Numbered from the stretch's first letter, positions 1 to 9,955 are shown. The stretch: DNA of 64,000 nt from Simiduia sp. 21SJ11W-1 (GCF_024138675.1 NZ_CP090959.1:1953501-2017500), one strand, 5' to 3'. Notes: a model not told the origin generated them from the letters alone. Numbers and translations are program-made.

Positions 1-380
1 GCTTCGTCACCTTCACCAGCGGCTTCAATTTCACACAGAAGCGGGTGCTGGTTCTCGCGTGCATACTGGTTAACCTGCGCGGCTTTCGTTTCCGCTATGT
101 CCCGGGTATACACTCCACATACGCCTTTACCCTGCGTATGGACTTGCAACATGACTTTAACGGCCTTCTCCCTGTTCATGGAGAAGAAGCTTTCCAGCAC
201 CTCAACCACAAAATCCATTGGCGTATAGTCATCGTTCATTAAAACTACCTTGTACATCGACGGGCGCTTTAATGTGGGCTTGGCCTCTTGTACGGCTACC
301 CCCCGGTCGTGACCAACGTCGTCTTCACCTTCATCGCCATGACTACTTAATGTTAGTTGAAGAAATTTAAGATTTCCCAT
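1..380 (-). CDS. clpS: ATP-dependent Clp protease adaptor ClpS (partial, C-terminus cut by window edge)
   Basis: ClpS binds the N-domain of ClpA and delivers N-end-rule substrates to ClpAP in the cytoplasm. I translated the minus strand from an ATG at 378-380. 126 codons are visible and no stop is reached before the edge. The protein has a variable acidic N-terminus, then the ClpS core: [20 protein letters not shown], a helix with [30 protein letters not shown], and [14 protein letters not shown]. All match the family closely. The tail continues past the usual end with GEGDEA, so the terminus is slightly longer than in E. coli. The divergent neighbour is cspD, the classic clpA-clpS/cspD arrangement. 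clpA should lie just beyond the left edge. No strong ribosome binding site precedes the chosen ATG, so the exact start is less certain than the identity. Confidence 0.93.
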   Translation of the reverse strand, partial: MGNLKFLQLTLSSHGDEGEDDVGHDRGVAVQEAKPTLKRPSMYKVVLMNDDYTPMDFVVEVLESFFSMNREKAVKVMLQVHTQGKGVCGVYTRDIAETKAAQVNQYARENQHPLLCEIEAAGEGDE

Positions 381-462
381 GTTGGTCCACTGTGAGTTGC
401 TAATTTTGACAGCGCCATTTTACCTAAGTTCGCCAGGATTACCCGGTAACTAGCCCTATCCC

Positions 463-491
463 TTGACAGATGCGTCCCAGTTGGTTAAAAG
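463..491 (+). promoter_or_regulatory. Candidate sigma-70 promoter for cspD with a long leader
   Basis: A perfect -35 TTGACA at 463-468 is followed, after 17 bases, by TAAAAG at 486-491, a 4/6 match to the -10 consensus. Transcription from here would give a 5' leader of about 155 nt before cspD. Long leaders are common for cold-shock-family genes. This is a pattern match only; other promoters in the 381-653 divergent region are possible. Confidence 0.4.
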
Positions 492-653
492 ATGACTTAT
501 CCAGTTACTTTTTAACCACATTTGTCGGTACCTTTAACACATATGGGTACCGATTCCGCCCCTCACAAGGGCCGGCTGTTGTTTTTAGAAGGTTGTGCTT
601 TTATAAAAACTATAAAAACACGTTTCAAATCAAGGCAATAGAAGGATTTACCT

Positions 654-917
654 ATGCCTACAGGTACAGTTAAGTGGTTTAACAACGCTAAGGGCTACGG
701 CTTTATACTGCCAGATAGCGGTGGTGAAGATCTATTTGCTCACTACTCTGCTATTCAGATGGACGGCTACCGTACGCTCAAAGCCGGCCAGCAGGTCACC
801 TTTGATGTTGTTGAAGGCGATAAAGGCTTGCACGCCACCAATATTCAAGCCAGTGATGCAGAGCAGCCTGCGGCGCCCGAAGTACAGCGCCCGCACCTGA
901 AAGCTGTAGCTAACTAG
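654..917 (+). CDS. cspD: Cold shock-like protein CspD
   Basis: A single cold-shock domain that binds single-stranded nucleic acid; in E. coli CspD inhibits replication in stationary phase. The 87-residue protein begins with [15 protein letters not shown], carrying the RNP1-type aromatic motif KGYGFI (about residues 13-18), and then the RNP2-like DLFAHY (about 26-31). After the fold of about 68 residues comes a short alanine- and proline-containing tail that is typical of CspD and absent from CspA. An AGAAGGA ribosome binding site lies just upstream of the ATG. Adjacency to divergent clpS supports CspD over other Csp paralogues. A strong hairpin terminator follows. Confidence 0.93.
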   Translation: MPTGTVKWFNNAKGYGFILPDSGGEDLFAHYSAIQMDGYRTLKAGQQVTFDVVEGDKGLHATNIQASDAEQPAAPEVQRPHLKAVAN

Positions 918-953
918 CACCTTAACGCCCTCTACCTTTTTTGTGAATTCAAC

Positions 954-981
954 AAAAAAGCCCCGAACTCGGGGCTTTTTT
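954..981. terminator. Bidirectional rho-independent terminator between cspD and icd
   Basis: AGCCCC pairs with GGGGCT around a six-base loop. The hairpin is flanked by an A-run on the left and a T-run on the right, so it can end transcription of both convergent genes. Confidence 0.85.
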
Positions 982-1008
982 GGCATCTAAATCAACATAT
1001 TCTCTAAT

Positions 1009-2265
1009 TCAGCTGATTTTCTTGATAATTGCATCCCCAAACGCCGAGCACGACAACAGCGTTGCATCATCCATAAGCCGCTCAAAATCATAGGTGACTG
1101 TTTTATCGGCAATGGCACCTTCCACACCTTCAATAATGAGATCTGCAGCTTCTCGCCAACCTAAATGCCGTAGCATCATTTCAGCCGAAAGAATCAGTGA
1201 GCCGGGGTTTACCTTATCTTGGCCGGCATACTTTGGGGCTGTGCCGTGGGTTGCCTCAAACAAGGCCACGGCATCTGAATTGTTGGCGCCAGGGGCGATG
1301 CCTATGCCACCTACTTGTGCCGCCAGGGCGTCAGAGAGGTAATCGCCATTGAGGTTAAGGGTGGCGATAACATCGTATTCCGCCGGGCGCAGCAGAATCT
1401 GTTGCAACATGGCATCGGCAATCACGTCTTTAATGACTATTTGCTTACCGGTTTTGGGGTTGCTAAAGGCGTGCCATGGGCCGCCATCAAGGGGTTTGGC
1501 ACCAAATTCATCGCGCGCCAGCTCGTAACCCCAGTCGCAGAAGGCACCCTCGGTGAATTTCATGATATTGCCTTTGTGAACCAGGGTCACCGAGGGCAAG
1601 TCCTGATCTACGGCGTATTGAATGGCCTTGCGTACCAATCGCTTGGTGCCTTCACTGGATACGGGCTTAATACCAATGCCCACATTTTCCGGAAACCGGA
1701 TCTTGGTCACGCCCATTTCCTTTTGCAGGAAATCCACCACCTTCTGGGCTTCGGGCGTTCCCGCCTTCCATTCAATGCCGGCGTAAATATCTTCCGAGTT
1801 TTCACGGAAAATCACCATGTCTACTTTGCCGGGCTCTTTTACGGGCGATGGCACCCCTTTGAACCACCGTACCGGGCGCTGGCAGACGTAGAGGTCCATC
1901 TCTTGGCGCAGGGCGACGTTTAGTGATCTGAAGCCACCGCCTACGGGCGTGGTGAGCGGCCCTTTAATGGCCACAACATATTCGCGAATGGCATCGAGGG
2001 TTTCAGCGGGAAACCAGTCGCCGGAGTATTTTTCTGCGGCCTTCTCACCGCAGTAAACCTCCATCCAGGCAATGGATTTTTTGCCACCATAGGCTTTTTT
2101 AACGGCTGCATCGGTGACTTTGCGCATCACGGGGGTAATATCTACGCCTATGCCGTCGCCTTCTATAAATGGAATAATTGGCCGGTCTGGTACGGTGAGT
2201 GAGAAATCCTTGTTGACGGTGATTTTTTCACCATCGCCCGGTACTTGGATGTGCTGATAACCCAT
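1009..2265 (-). CDS. icd: NADP-dependent isocitrate dehydrogenase
   Basis: Oxidatively decarboxylates isocitrate to 2-oxoglutarate in the TCA cycle, producing NADPH. The 418-residue protein aligns along its whole length with the E. coli homodimeric enzyme (416 residues). The substrate loop [12 protein letters not shown] places a serine at about residue 114, equivalent to the E. coli serine phosphorylated by Ace[16 protein letters not shown] and [12 protein letters not shown] complete the active and coenzyme sites. I chose the ATG at 2263-2265 because GAGGGAGC lies just upstream and the E. coli start aligns there; the frame stays open 43 codons further upstream but without family similarity. 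The gene is divergent from rluE, as in E. coli. aceA and glcB lie 7-13 kb away, so both branches of isocitrate use are nearby. Confidence 0.97.
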   Translation of the reverse strand: MGYQHIQVPGDGEKITVNKDFSLTVPDRPIIPFIEGDGIGVDITPVMRKVTDAAVKKAYGGKKSIAWMEVYCGEKAAEKYSGDWFPAETLDAIREYVVAIKGPLTTPVGGGFRSLNVALRQEMDLYVCQRPVRWFKGVPSPVKEPGKVDMVIFRENSEDIYAGIEWKAGTPEAQKVVDFLQKEMGVTKIRFPENVGIGIKPVSSEGTKRLVRKAIQYAVDQDLPSVTLVHKGNIMKFTEGAFCDWGYELARDEFGAKPLDGGPWHAFSNPKTGKQIVIKDVIADAMLQQILLRPAEYDVIATLNLNGDYLSDALAAQVGGIGIAPGANNSDAVALFEATHGTAPKYAGQDKVNPGSLILSAEMMLRHLGWREAADLIIEGVEGAIADKTVTYDFERLMDDATLLSCSAFGDAIIKKIS

Positions 2266-2486
2266 TGCTTGCTCCCTCATTAATGAATTTTCGTGGGCAA
2301 ATGCCGCAAAGAACGCAGCGCCCGAAAGGCTGGCCCAGCTGCGATGCTTGCCGCCGGTAGTGCCATGCATGATAGCATGCCCCACTGCGACCATGATTTT
2401 CGTTAGTTAGTTCCATCATCACTCAAATCAATGAACGGCGCGCTTTTAGTGCTGTTTTTATAGACTTATCTATACCCAGAGGCACC

Positions 2487-3167
2487 GTGGCAACCCTCGT
2501 TTTATTAAATAAGCCCTTCAATGTTTTAAGCCAGTTTACCGATGATCAGGGCCGGACCACGCTTGCGGATTTAGTTCATACCAAGGGTGTTTACCCTGCA
2601 GGCAGGCTCGACTACGACTCCGAGGGCCTGCTTCTACTCACCGCAGACGGCGAGCTTCAGCACCGTATTGCAAGCCCTACCCACAAACTGCCTAAAACCT
2701 ATTGGGTGCTGGTGGAGGGCGAGCCTGCTCCGCAGGCCCTGCAGCTGCTCCAGCGGGGAGTTACCTTAAACGATGGCCCCTGCCGGCCCGCTAAAGTCAA
2801 AACCATTGCCCCGCCAAGGCTCTGGGCCCGTAACCCGCCCGTGCGGGTGCGCAAAAACATCAAAGATACCTGGCTTGAAATCACCATTACCGAAGGCCGC
2901 AACCGGCAGGTGCGCCGAATGACCGCCGCCATTGGCCATCCAACGCTCAGGCTCATTCGCGTGGCTATCGGGCCCTGGAAACTGGGCACACTGGTGCCTG
3001 GGGAGTCGCGCAAAGAACAAGTTCACTTGCCCTCTTCGGGTTCGCCCAGGGCCAAAACGGGCTCAAATAATGAGCAAGCGGGCGCAGGTGGCCCGCCTAA
3101 AAACGCGCGCAGACCCAAAGCAGGCCCTAAGAAGCCGCACACTAGCCGCCAGCGGGCGCCACGATGA
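2487..3167 (+). CDS. rluE: 23S rRNA pseudouridine(2457) synthase RluE
   Basis: Isomerises a uridine near the peptidyl-transferase centre of 23S rRNA (U2457 in E. coli). The RsuA/RluB/E/F family core is clear: LNKPFNVLSQFTD at the N-terminus, GRLDYDSEGLLLLT with the catalytic aspartate (about residue 42), and GRNRQVRRM near residue 137. There is no N-terminal S4 domain, as expected for RluE. It begins at GTG 2487. The last 40 or so residues form a basic, low-complexity tail rich in K, R, P and G that the E. coli protein does not have to this extent; it may be an RNA-binding extension. The stop overlaps the nudJ start by four bases (ATGA). First gene of the rluE-nudJ-mnmA-hflD-purB run. Confidence 0.93.
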   Translation: MATLVLLNKPFNVLSQFTDDQGRTTLADLVHTKGVYPAGRLDYDSEGLLLLTADGELQHRIASPTHKLPKTYWVLVEGEPAPQALQLLQRGVTLNDGPCRPAKVKTIAPPRLWARNPPVRVRKNIKDTWLEITITEGRNRQVRRMTAAIGHPTLRLIRVAIGPWKLGTLVPGESRKEQVHLPSSGSPRAKTGSNNEQAGAGGPPKNARRPKAGPKKPHTSRQRAPR

Positions 3168-3625
3168 GTAGCGCCTTTGCACCCCATGTCACGGTGGCAA
3201 CCATTGTTTGCCGTGTGGTCGATGGCGCTACCGAGTTTTTGTGCGTAAAAGAACATACGCCGCAAGGAATTCGCATTAACCAGCCTGCCGGTCACTGGGA
3301 GCCGGGTGAAAGCCTGGTGGAGGCCGCAGTGCGCGAAACCCGTGAGGAAACCGGTTGGGCCGTTGAGATCACAGGTTTTGTGAGTGTTACAAGCTTGCTG
3401 GCCGCCAATGGCGAGACCTACCTGCGATTTACCTTTGCCGCAAAAGCGTTGGGCCCTATTGAAGGTGCTCTGCTCGACCCGGAGATCATAGAGCCCTTGT
3501 GGTTGACCCAAGCACAACTAGATCGCCAAAAGAGCCTTTGGCGCAGCCCCTTGGTAGGTGATGTGATCGCCCAGTACCAAAGGCTTGGCGAGCAGCCTCT
3601 GGAGCTTGTTACCCATGGGCGGTAG
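3164..3625 (+). CDS. nudJ: Nudix hydrolase NudJ (thiamin/nucleotide pyrophosphate phosphatase family)
   Basis: A 153-residue Nudix protein. The Nudix box GHWEPGESLVEAAVRETREE, followed by TGW, supplies the Mg-binding glutamates (roughly residues 44-66). E. coli NudJ hydrolyses hydroxymethylpyrimidine pyrophosphate and several nucleoside di- and triphosphates; the exact substrate here is inferred from orthology. The start overlaps the rluE stop by four bases, so translation is probably coupled. The position between rluE and mnmA matches E. coli, which supports NudJ over other Nudix families. Confidence 0.9.
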   Translation: MSSAFAPHVTVATIVCRVVDGATEFLCVKEHTPQGIRINQPAGHWEPGESLVEAAVRETREETGWAVEITGFVSVTSLLAANGETYLRFTFAAKALGPIEGALLDPEIIEPLWLTQAQLDRQKSLWRSPLVGDVIAQYQRLGEQPLELVTHGR

Positions 3626-3655
3626 AATCGCCGGCCCAGTACTAGAGGTATCCCC

Positions 3656-4768
3656 ATGAGTATTCAACCCACCCCTCCAGCCAAAGTGATTGTCGGCATG
3701 TCTGGCGGCGTAGATTCGTCTGTGTCTGCGCTGCTGCTTATGGAGCAAGGCTATCAGGTTGAGGGCTTGTTCATGAAAAACTGGGATGAAGACGACGGCA
3801 CCGAGTATTGCACCGCCAAAGACGATTTAGCCGATGCCGAAGCCGTGTGTAAGAAGCTTGGTATCGTGCTGCACACAGCCAATTTTGCCGCCGAGTACTG
3901 GGATAACGTTTTCGAGCATTTTTTGCAGGAATACAAGGCCGGGCGAACCCCTAACCCCGACATCCTCTGTAACCGCGAAATCAAATTCAAAGTGTTTCTG
4001 GAATATGCAGAGGCACTGGGCGCAGACTATATTGCCACCGGCCACTATGTGCGCCGGGCAGACGTTAATGGCCACACCCTGCTGAAAAAGGGCGTTGATG
4101 GCAACAAAGACCAAAGCTACTTCCTGCACGCAGTGGGTGAGGCAGAGTTCGCCAAAAGCCTGTTCCCCGTGGGTGAGCTGGAAAAACCCCAGGTGCGCAA
4201 GCTGGCCGAGCAGCACAACCTCGTAACCCATAACAAAAAAGATTCCACCGGCATTTGTTTTATTGGCGAGCGCCGGTTTAAAGATTTCCTGGAACAGTAT
4301 TTACCGGCCCAGCCCGGCCCCATGGAAACCATGGACGGCCAGCGCATTGGCCAGCACCACGGCTTGATGTATTACACGCTGGGCCAGCGCCAGGGCCTTG
4401 GCATTGGTGGTGTAAAGGGGTTTCCCGAGGAGCCCTGGTTTGTAGTGGCTAAAGATCTTGCCAACAACACCTTAAAAGTAGCCCAGGGCACAGATCACGA
4501 CGCGCTCTATACCGATACCCTAACAGCGAGCGAGCCTCACTGGATAAACGCAGCCCCGGCCCTGCCCTTACGGTGCTACGCCAAAACCCGGTATCGCCAG
4601 CCGGATCAGGCTTGCGAAATTACCGCAGGCCCCAATGGTGGCTTGAAGGTCGCGTTTGATCAGCCTCAACGAGCGGTAACTCCCGGCCAATACGCGGTGT
4701 TTTATCTGGGCGACGTGTGTTTAGGCGGCGCGGTAATTGATGCAAGTTTTAACGAAAAAGCGCAGTAA
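3656..4768 (+). CDS. mnmA: tRNA-specific 2-thiouridylase MnmA
   Basis: Adds sulfur to the wobble uridine-34 of tRNA-Lys, -Glu and -Gln, receiving persulfide sulfur from the Tus relay. The 370-residue protein has the PP-loop SGGVDSS at about residues 16-22 for ATP binding. The two catalytic cysteines are present: C105 in LCNREIKF and C201 in [10 protein letters not shown]. The C-terminal beta-barrel domains follow, including [11 protein letters not shown]. An AGAGG ribosome binding site precedes the ATG. The downstream hflD begins three bases after the stop, so the two are co-transcribed. Confidence 0.97.
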   Translation: MSIQPTPPAKVIVGMSGGVDSSVSALLLMEQGYQVEGLFMKNWDEDDGTEYCTAKDDLADAEAVCKKLGIVLHTANFAAEYWDNVFEHFLQEYKAGRTPNPDILCNREIKFKVFLEYAEALGADYIATGHYVRRADVNGHTLLKKGVDGNKDQSYFLHAVGEAEFAKSLFPVGELEKPQVRKLAEQHNLVTHNKKDSTGICFIGERRFKDFLEQYLPAQPGPMETMDGQRIGQHHGLMYYTLGQRQGLGIGGVKGFPEEPWFVVAKDLANNTLKVAQGTDHDALYTDTLTASEPHWINAAPALPLRCYAKTRYRQPDQACEITAGPNGGLKVAFDQPQRAVTPGQYAVFYLGDVCLGGAVIDASFNEKAQ

Positions 4769-4771
4769 TAG

Positions 4772-5401
4772 ATGAACAAAACCGATGTACAAGCGCTCGC
4801 ACTGGCGGGCATTTTTGAAGCCACAACCCAAGTAGAGCGCCTGGCTACCAGTGGCATGAAAAATAAAGACAGCTTTCAAAACCTGATTAACAGCCTTTTT
4901 GTACAAACGCCGCAGCAACCGGAAGATGTGTATCAGGCACCACTGGAATCCGGCCTGGAAGCGTTAATCCAGTTTCTTCAAAAAGGTAAGCAGAAAGGCA
5001 GTTTTGTAGACCGCTACGTTCACGGGCTGCTCTATTTACAAAAAAAGCTCACCAAGCACCCCGCCATGCTTGAGACCATTGGCACCCGAATTGGCCAGGC
5101 CCGGCATCAGCTCGAGCATTTTGGTGCAGATCACGAGAACCTGGTGGCCAACCTGGCCTCTATTTACACAGAGACACTCAGTACCTTCCGGTTTCGCATT
5201 CAGGTGATGGGTGAAATGACCTACCTGCAACAATCGCGCATTGCCGATCAAATACGCTGCCTGCTGCTGGCGGGCATTCGCAGCGCGACCCTCTGGCGCC
5301 AAATGGGCGGTTCACGTTGGCAACTTGTGCTACAGCGCCGCAGATTACTTGAGTCTGCAGAGCGCCAGCTGTATGAGCTGCGCAAAAAATCGACACATTA
5401 A
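4772..5401 (+). CDS. hflD: High frequency lysogenization protein HflD homolog
   Basis: A 209-residue, mostly helical protein of the HflD family. E. coli HflD is a peripheral membrane protein that binds lambda CII and affects lysogeny; its host role is not settled. Family-like stretches are LALAGIFEATTQVERLA near the N-terminus, GLEALIQFL, and NLASIYTETLSTFRFRIQV. The gene sits between mnmA and purB, the invariant gammaproteobacterial position, with only a three-base gap from mnmA. Confidence 0.93.
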   Translation: MNKTDVQALALAGIFEATTQVERLATSGMKNKDSFQNLINSLFVQTPQQPEDVYQAPLESGLEALIQFLQKGKQKGSFVDRYVHGLLYLQKKLTKHPAMLETIGTRIGQARHQLEHFGADHENLVANLASIYTETLSTFRFRIQVMGEMTYLQQSRIADQIRCLLLAGIRSATLWRQMGGSRWQLVLQRRRLLESAERQLYELRKKSTH

Positions 5402-6847
<1,446 letters not shown>

Positions 6848-6851
6848 AAAT

Positions 6852-6880
6852 ACGGCAGCTTAGGCTGCCGTTTTACTTTT
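6852..6880 (+). terminator. Rho-independent terminator after purB
   Basis: ACGGCAGC (6852-6859) pairs with GCTGCCGT (6864-6871) around TTAG, and is followed by a T-rich run. It ends only 15 bases before the roxA start codon, so roxA either uses read-through or a promoter buried in the purB end. Confidence 0.75.
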
Positions 6881-6894
6881 TAAACGAGAATACT

Positions 6895-8067
6895 ATGCCT
6901 ACCCTGCCAAGCCTCGGCGAGCTATCGCTGGATACATTTCTATCTGATTACTGGCAAAAAAAACCCGTGGTGCTGCGCGGGGTATTTCCCGATTGGCAAT
7001 GCCCATTAACGCCCGATGAATTGGCGGGCCTTGCCATGGAAGAAGAGGTAGAGTCGCGTTTGGTGCTTGAGCGGGATCAAGGCAAACCCTGGCAGCTGAA
7101 AGCCGGCCCATTTTCTGATGAAGATTTTGACCAGCTACCTGAAAACGGCTGGAGCCTGCTTGTGCAGGCGGTAGATCATTGGGTACCAGAGGCTACGGCG
7201 CTGCTAGATCAATTCCGGTTTATTCCCAACTGGCGACTGGACGACCTGATGGTAAGTTACGCCCCAGACGGTGCATCTGTTGGGCCACACTTTGATTTCT
7301 ACGACGTATTTCTGGTTCAAGGGCTGGGTAAAAGGCATTGGCAGCTTGGGCCAAAGTGCAATGCCCAAAGCGCCCGTGTGAAAGATACGCCGTTAAACAT
7401 ACTGGCAGATTTCAAAGCCGATGCGGAATATATTCTGGAGCCAGGCGATGTACTCTATGTGCCACCGCAGTTTGCGCACTGGGGCGTTGCACAAGGCGAT
7501 TGCATGACCTATTCCGTGGGTTTTCGGGCACCCTCGCACGCGGAAATTCTGGATGACTATGTAGCCGAGCTTTGCAGCCGTTTGCCCGAGCATCTGCGTT
7601 ATCAAGACCCGGCGACTGCGCCCACCCAAACTCCCGGCCTGCTGGGTAACGATGCCCTGAGTGCCTTACAAGCTCTTTTGACCGAGCAGATTAATCAGCC
7701 ACAACAGCTGGCGCAATGGTTTGGCAAGTACATGACCGAACCCAAGTACCTGCCCGATCAAGGTACGGAAACGGCACCGGATCAAGAGGCACTTAGCCAG
7801 GCCGCGGCCGAACTGCAAGAGCACGATGGCCCGCTGTTTCAGGCGCCAGATGCGCGATTTGCCTATTTTGAAAGCCAGCTGTTTGCCAATGGCGAACGCT
7901 ATGAGTGCGATGCTGAAACTGCCGCCCTGCTCGCCAATACCCGATGCATTTCTGGCTGGCAAGCTCAGGTAACACAGCCGGGTGTTGCCGCCTTGCTAAG
8001 CCAACTGGTTGCCCGAGACCTGCTGTGGTTTGAAGATCCAACTGCCCCTGAAGGTGAAGACGAATAA
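6895..8067 (+). CDS. roxA: Ribosomal protein uL16 arginine 3-hydroxylase (RoxA/YcfD), JmjC-type oxygenase
   Basis: A 2-oxoglutarate/Fe(II) oxygenase that in E. coli hydroxylates an arginine of ribosomal protein L16. The 390-residue protein begins with the family stretch FLSDYWQKKPVVLRG (about residues 14-28). The iron ligands are the HFD of GASVGPHFDFYDVF (about residues 124-126) and the distal histidine of PPQFAHWGVAQGD (about 199). KRHWQLGP supplies the 2-oxoglutarate-binding region. The C-terminal half forms the dimerisation and winged-helix parts. Its position after purB is common in Pseudomonas-type genomes. The length is slightly above the E. coli protein (373). Confidence 0.92.
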   Translation: MPTLPSLGELSLDTFLSDYWQKKPVVLRGVFPDWQCPLTPDELAGLAMEEEVESRLVLERDQGKPWQLKAGPFSDEDFDQLPENGWSLLVQAVDHWVPEATALLDQFRFIPNWRLDDLMVSYAPDGASVGPHFDFYDVFLVQGLGKRHWQLGPKCNAQSARVKDTPLNILADFKADAEYILEPGDVLYVPPQFAHWGVAQGDCMTYSVGFRAPSHAEILDDYVAELCSRLPEHLRYQDPATAPTQTPGLLGNDALSALQALLTEQINQPQQLAQWFGKYMTEPKYLPDQGTETAPDQEALSQAAAELQEHDGPLFQAPDARFAYFESQLFANGERYECDAETAALLANTRCISGWQAQVTQPGVAALLSQLVARDLLWFEDPTAPEGEDE

Positions 8068-8097
8068 GGGGCTAACCCTTTTCGGCTTTCGCCCAGC

Positions 8098-8133
8098 CAT
8101 CCCCCCGCAGTGCGCGTGTCGCGCGGGGGGATG
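8098..8133. repeat. GC-rich inverted repeat downstream of roxA
   Basis: CATCCCCCCGC (8098-8108) is perfectly complementary to GCGGGGGGATG (8123-8133) across a 14-base loop. There is no T-run on either side, so it is not a normal intrinsic terminator. It could protect the 3' end of the roxA mRNA or belong to a dispersed palindrome family; one copy is seen in this window. Confidence 0.7.
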
Positions 8134-8243
8134 TGCAGCCTGCCTCTCGGTAGTTCAGCCTCTAATTTACAGTTTTGCCCAGGTTCGCGCCTTAAAATCC
8201 GGCCACAAGCGGCAACTGTTAAGGGTGGCGCCGTAGCACGCTT

Positions 8244-8290
8244 GGCTACTGGCTACTGGCTACTGGCTACTGGCTACTGGCTACTGGCTA
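8244..8290. repeat. Heptamer tandem repeat, 6.7 copies of GGCTACT
   Basis: Six perfect copies of GGCTACT (8244-8285) are followed by a partial GGCTA (8286-8290). The copies are identical, which suggests recent slipped-strand expansion. The array lies about 210 bases upstream of the 8502 gene and outside any supported reading frame. Confidence 0.95.
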
Positions 8291-8501
8291 TAAGGGGCCA
8301 GTGGCTGCAAACCCCAATGGCTCACAGCGCGCAGCGGTTTGGCTTTTACGTGTAAGCTTCTTACCGTTACACCCTTCCTGGCTTCTACAAAGGCGCTGAT
8401 CTTCTATGGTATGGTAAGAATTGTACCGAGGCTGCGATTGCACTTTGCACCAAACGCCGGTTACTCACGCCCTGCTAACTTTCAGCCCAATGGGAGCAGC
8501 T

Positions 8502-9065
8502 ATGAGCCAAGACCTAAAGCCCTCCGAACTCGGTGAGTTCGACATACAAGGGGCGAGCGCTGCAGACACCACCCCTTCGCTTATTATTCTCTCTGAACTT
8601 GAAGGCTTTCGGGCCTTTGCCACCGAGCTTGCTTCACAATCGCGCAAGCAGCTGCGTATATATAGCCAGCAGCTCAACCCTCTCATTTTTGCCGAAGAGG
8701 CTTTTGTATCTGCCTGCTCAGCCTGTGCACGAAACAACCCAAGGGCAAAAATTGAAATATTGGTAAGCCTGCCGCAGGCGCTTATTGAACAGCCCCACCC
8801 GCTGGTTCGTCTGCAGCAACGGCTTTCAGATAAAATTAAACTGCGCGCGCTCCCCAGAGATTTCGACCCGGAAAACATTCATAAGCTTGAGCGTGAATAC
8901 CTGCTAGGCGACGACGATAAAATATTACTGCAGCACGATAGCGCGCAACTCGATGGCTTTGTAAACTTTGATGACAGGCCCAATAACCGTGATTTCCAGA
9001 AGAAGTTCGACTACCTTTGGGGCCATGGTGAAGCCATTGGCCCACTGCAGCGACTAGGGATATAA
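8502..9065 (+). CDS. Conserved hypothetical protein (degenerate phospholipase-D-like fold suspected)
   Basis: A 187-residue soluble protein. I do not recognise a defined function. Its central part (LRIYSQQLNPLIFAEEAF, then a basic helix and KIEILVSLPQALIE) resembles the family found next to purB/roxA in Pseudomonas genomes, sometimes labelled DUF7931 and thought to have a PLD-like fold; no HKD catalytic motif is present. The end FDYLWGHGEAIGPLQRLGI looks like a conserved tail. I chose the ATG at 8502 because GGGAG lies eight bases upstream; an in-frame ATG sits four codons earlier. Its stop is one base from the start of the next gene, so the two form an operon. Confidence 0.7.
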   Translation: MSQDLKPSELGEFDIQGASAADTTPSLIILSELEGFRAFATELASQSRKQLRIYSQQLNPLIFAEEAFVSACSACARNNPRAKIEILVSLPQALIEQPHPLVRLQQRLSDKIKLRALPRDFDPENIHKLEREYLLGDDDKILLQHDSAQLDGFVNFDDRPNNRDFQKKFDYLWGHGEAIGPLQRLGI

Positions 9066-9066
9066 C

Positions 9067-9900
9067 ATGAGACTGTTTCTGATTCTGGCATCTTTGCTGT
9101 TAGCGTCTGGGCTTGCCCCCGCGGTGGCCGAAGCCGATTCCCGCATGATTATTTACACACTGCCCGTTAAGCACCGCACGCCTGAATCTATTGTGGCGGC
9201 CATTGAGCCCATGCTCGCCCCAGGTGGCAGCCTCTCAAGCTCCGGCAACAAGCTTATTATCAAAACCACGTCACAAAATTTTCAAGAGCTTAACTTGCTC
9301 ATTGATGAGCTTGATACACCCACGGCACAGCTTTTGGTGAGCGTGCGCCAAGAGGGAGTTAATAACAGCCAGCAAGCAGGTGTTGGCGTGACAGGTGGTA
9401 TTAAGCGTGGGACCATTTTACTAAATGGTGAGCCCGCTCAACAAAAGCAGCCGCAAGAGCAATATGACCGCAAGACTCATGTGACAGTAACCCGCAATAG
9501 CGGGTGGGGTAACAAAACCAGCAGTTACCAGTTGCGCGCACAAGAAGGCGAGCCTGTATTTATTCAAACGGGGCAGCAAATACCCATCCAAACCCGTTAC
9601 GGCATTGTGGGTGGCAGCACCACTGAGTATCACGCGGTAAACAGTGGCATCAGTTTTGTGGCCAGGCTTGCCGGTGATGGTGTGATTCTTGATATTACCC
9701 AGCAGCAACAAACACCTGTTGAAGGTAATCGCATTGAAACCCAGTCGCTCAGAACGCAAGTGAGCGGCCGTCTTGGTGAATGGATTTCACTGGGTGGCAC
9801 GCAATCGCTCAATGGCTCACGGGAACGGGAGCTTACCCGCTACCGCTCAACACAGGGGCAAAACGACAGTAATATTTACGTTAAGATTGATCGCTACTGA
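9067..9900 (+). CDS. Exported protein with a secretin N-type domain
   Basis: A 277-residue protein with a Sec signal peptide (hydrophobic to about residue 20, cleavage near AVAEA-D). The mature N-terminus, IIYTLPVKHRTPESIVAAIEP and NKLIIKTTSQNFQELNLLIDELD, has the beta-alpha-beta pattern and spacing of secretin N1/NolW modules. The rest is beta-rich and polar, with glutamine-rich segments. It is much shorter than a real secretin, and I see no full beta-barrel secretin domain or pilotin-binding tail, so it is probably periplasmic. It starts one base after the upstream gene. Function unknown; no type II or III secretion genes are nearby. Confidence 0.75.
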   Translation: MRLFLILASLLLASGLAPAVAEADSRMIIYTLPVKHRTPESIVAAIEPMLAPGGSLSSSGNKLIIKTTSQNFQELNLLIDELDTPTAQLLVSVRQEGVNNSQQAGVGVTGGIKRGTILLNGEPAQQKQPQEQYDRKTHVTVTRNSGWGNKTSSYQLRAQEGEPVFIQTGQQIPIQTRYGIVGGSTTEYHAVNSGISFVARLAGDGVILDITQQQQTPVEGNRIETQSLRTQVSGRLGEWISLGGTQSLNGSRERELTRYRSTQGQNDSNIYVKIDRY

Positions 9901-9929
9901 AGCAATAGCGCTAAATTTAACGTAAAAAT

Positions 9930-9955
9930 ACGCCCTCTTGTGAGGGCGTTTTAAT
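9930..9955 (+). terminator. Rho-independent terminator between the secretin-like gene and glcB
   Basis: ACGCCCTC (9930-9937) pairs with GAGGGCGT (9942-9949) around TTGT and is followed by TTTTAATTT. It sits between convergent genes and ends at the glcB stop. Confidence 0.85.

Larger units (their letters stand above)
8068..8501. other. 434-bp intergenic region with hairpin and tandem repeat
   Basis: No convincing gene lies here. The short ORFs inside run through repeats and have no family resemblance. Next to the roxA stop, AAGGG and CCCTT form a small hairpin followed by TTTT (about 8066-8082), possibly a weak terminator. Further on come the GC-rich palindrome at 8098-8133 and the heptamer array at 8244-8290, described separately. 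Confidence 0.6.

Noticed and set aside
470-673. 67-codon ORF in the cspD leader
   Set aside because: Overlaps the cspD start in another frame, has no family resemblance, and lies in the expected untranslated leader.
2266-2394. Upstream extension of icd by 43 codons
   Set aside because: No similarity to the family, while a GAGGGAGC ribosome binding site and the conserved N-terminus support ATG 2265.
8244-8290. CRISPR array
   Set aside because: The units are 7 bases long with no spacers, and no cas genes are present.
8110-8536. Short ORFs across the repeat region
   Set aside because: They translate the palindrome and the heptamer array into low-complexity sequence and run out of frame into the 8502 gene.
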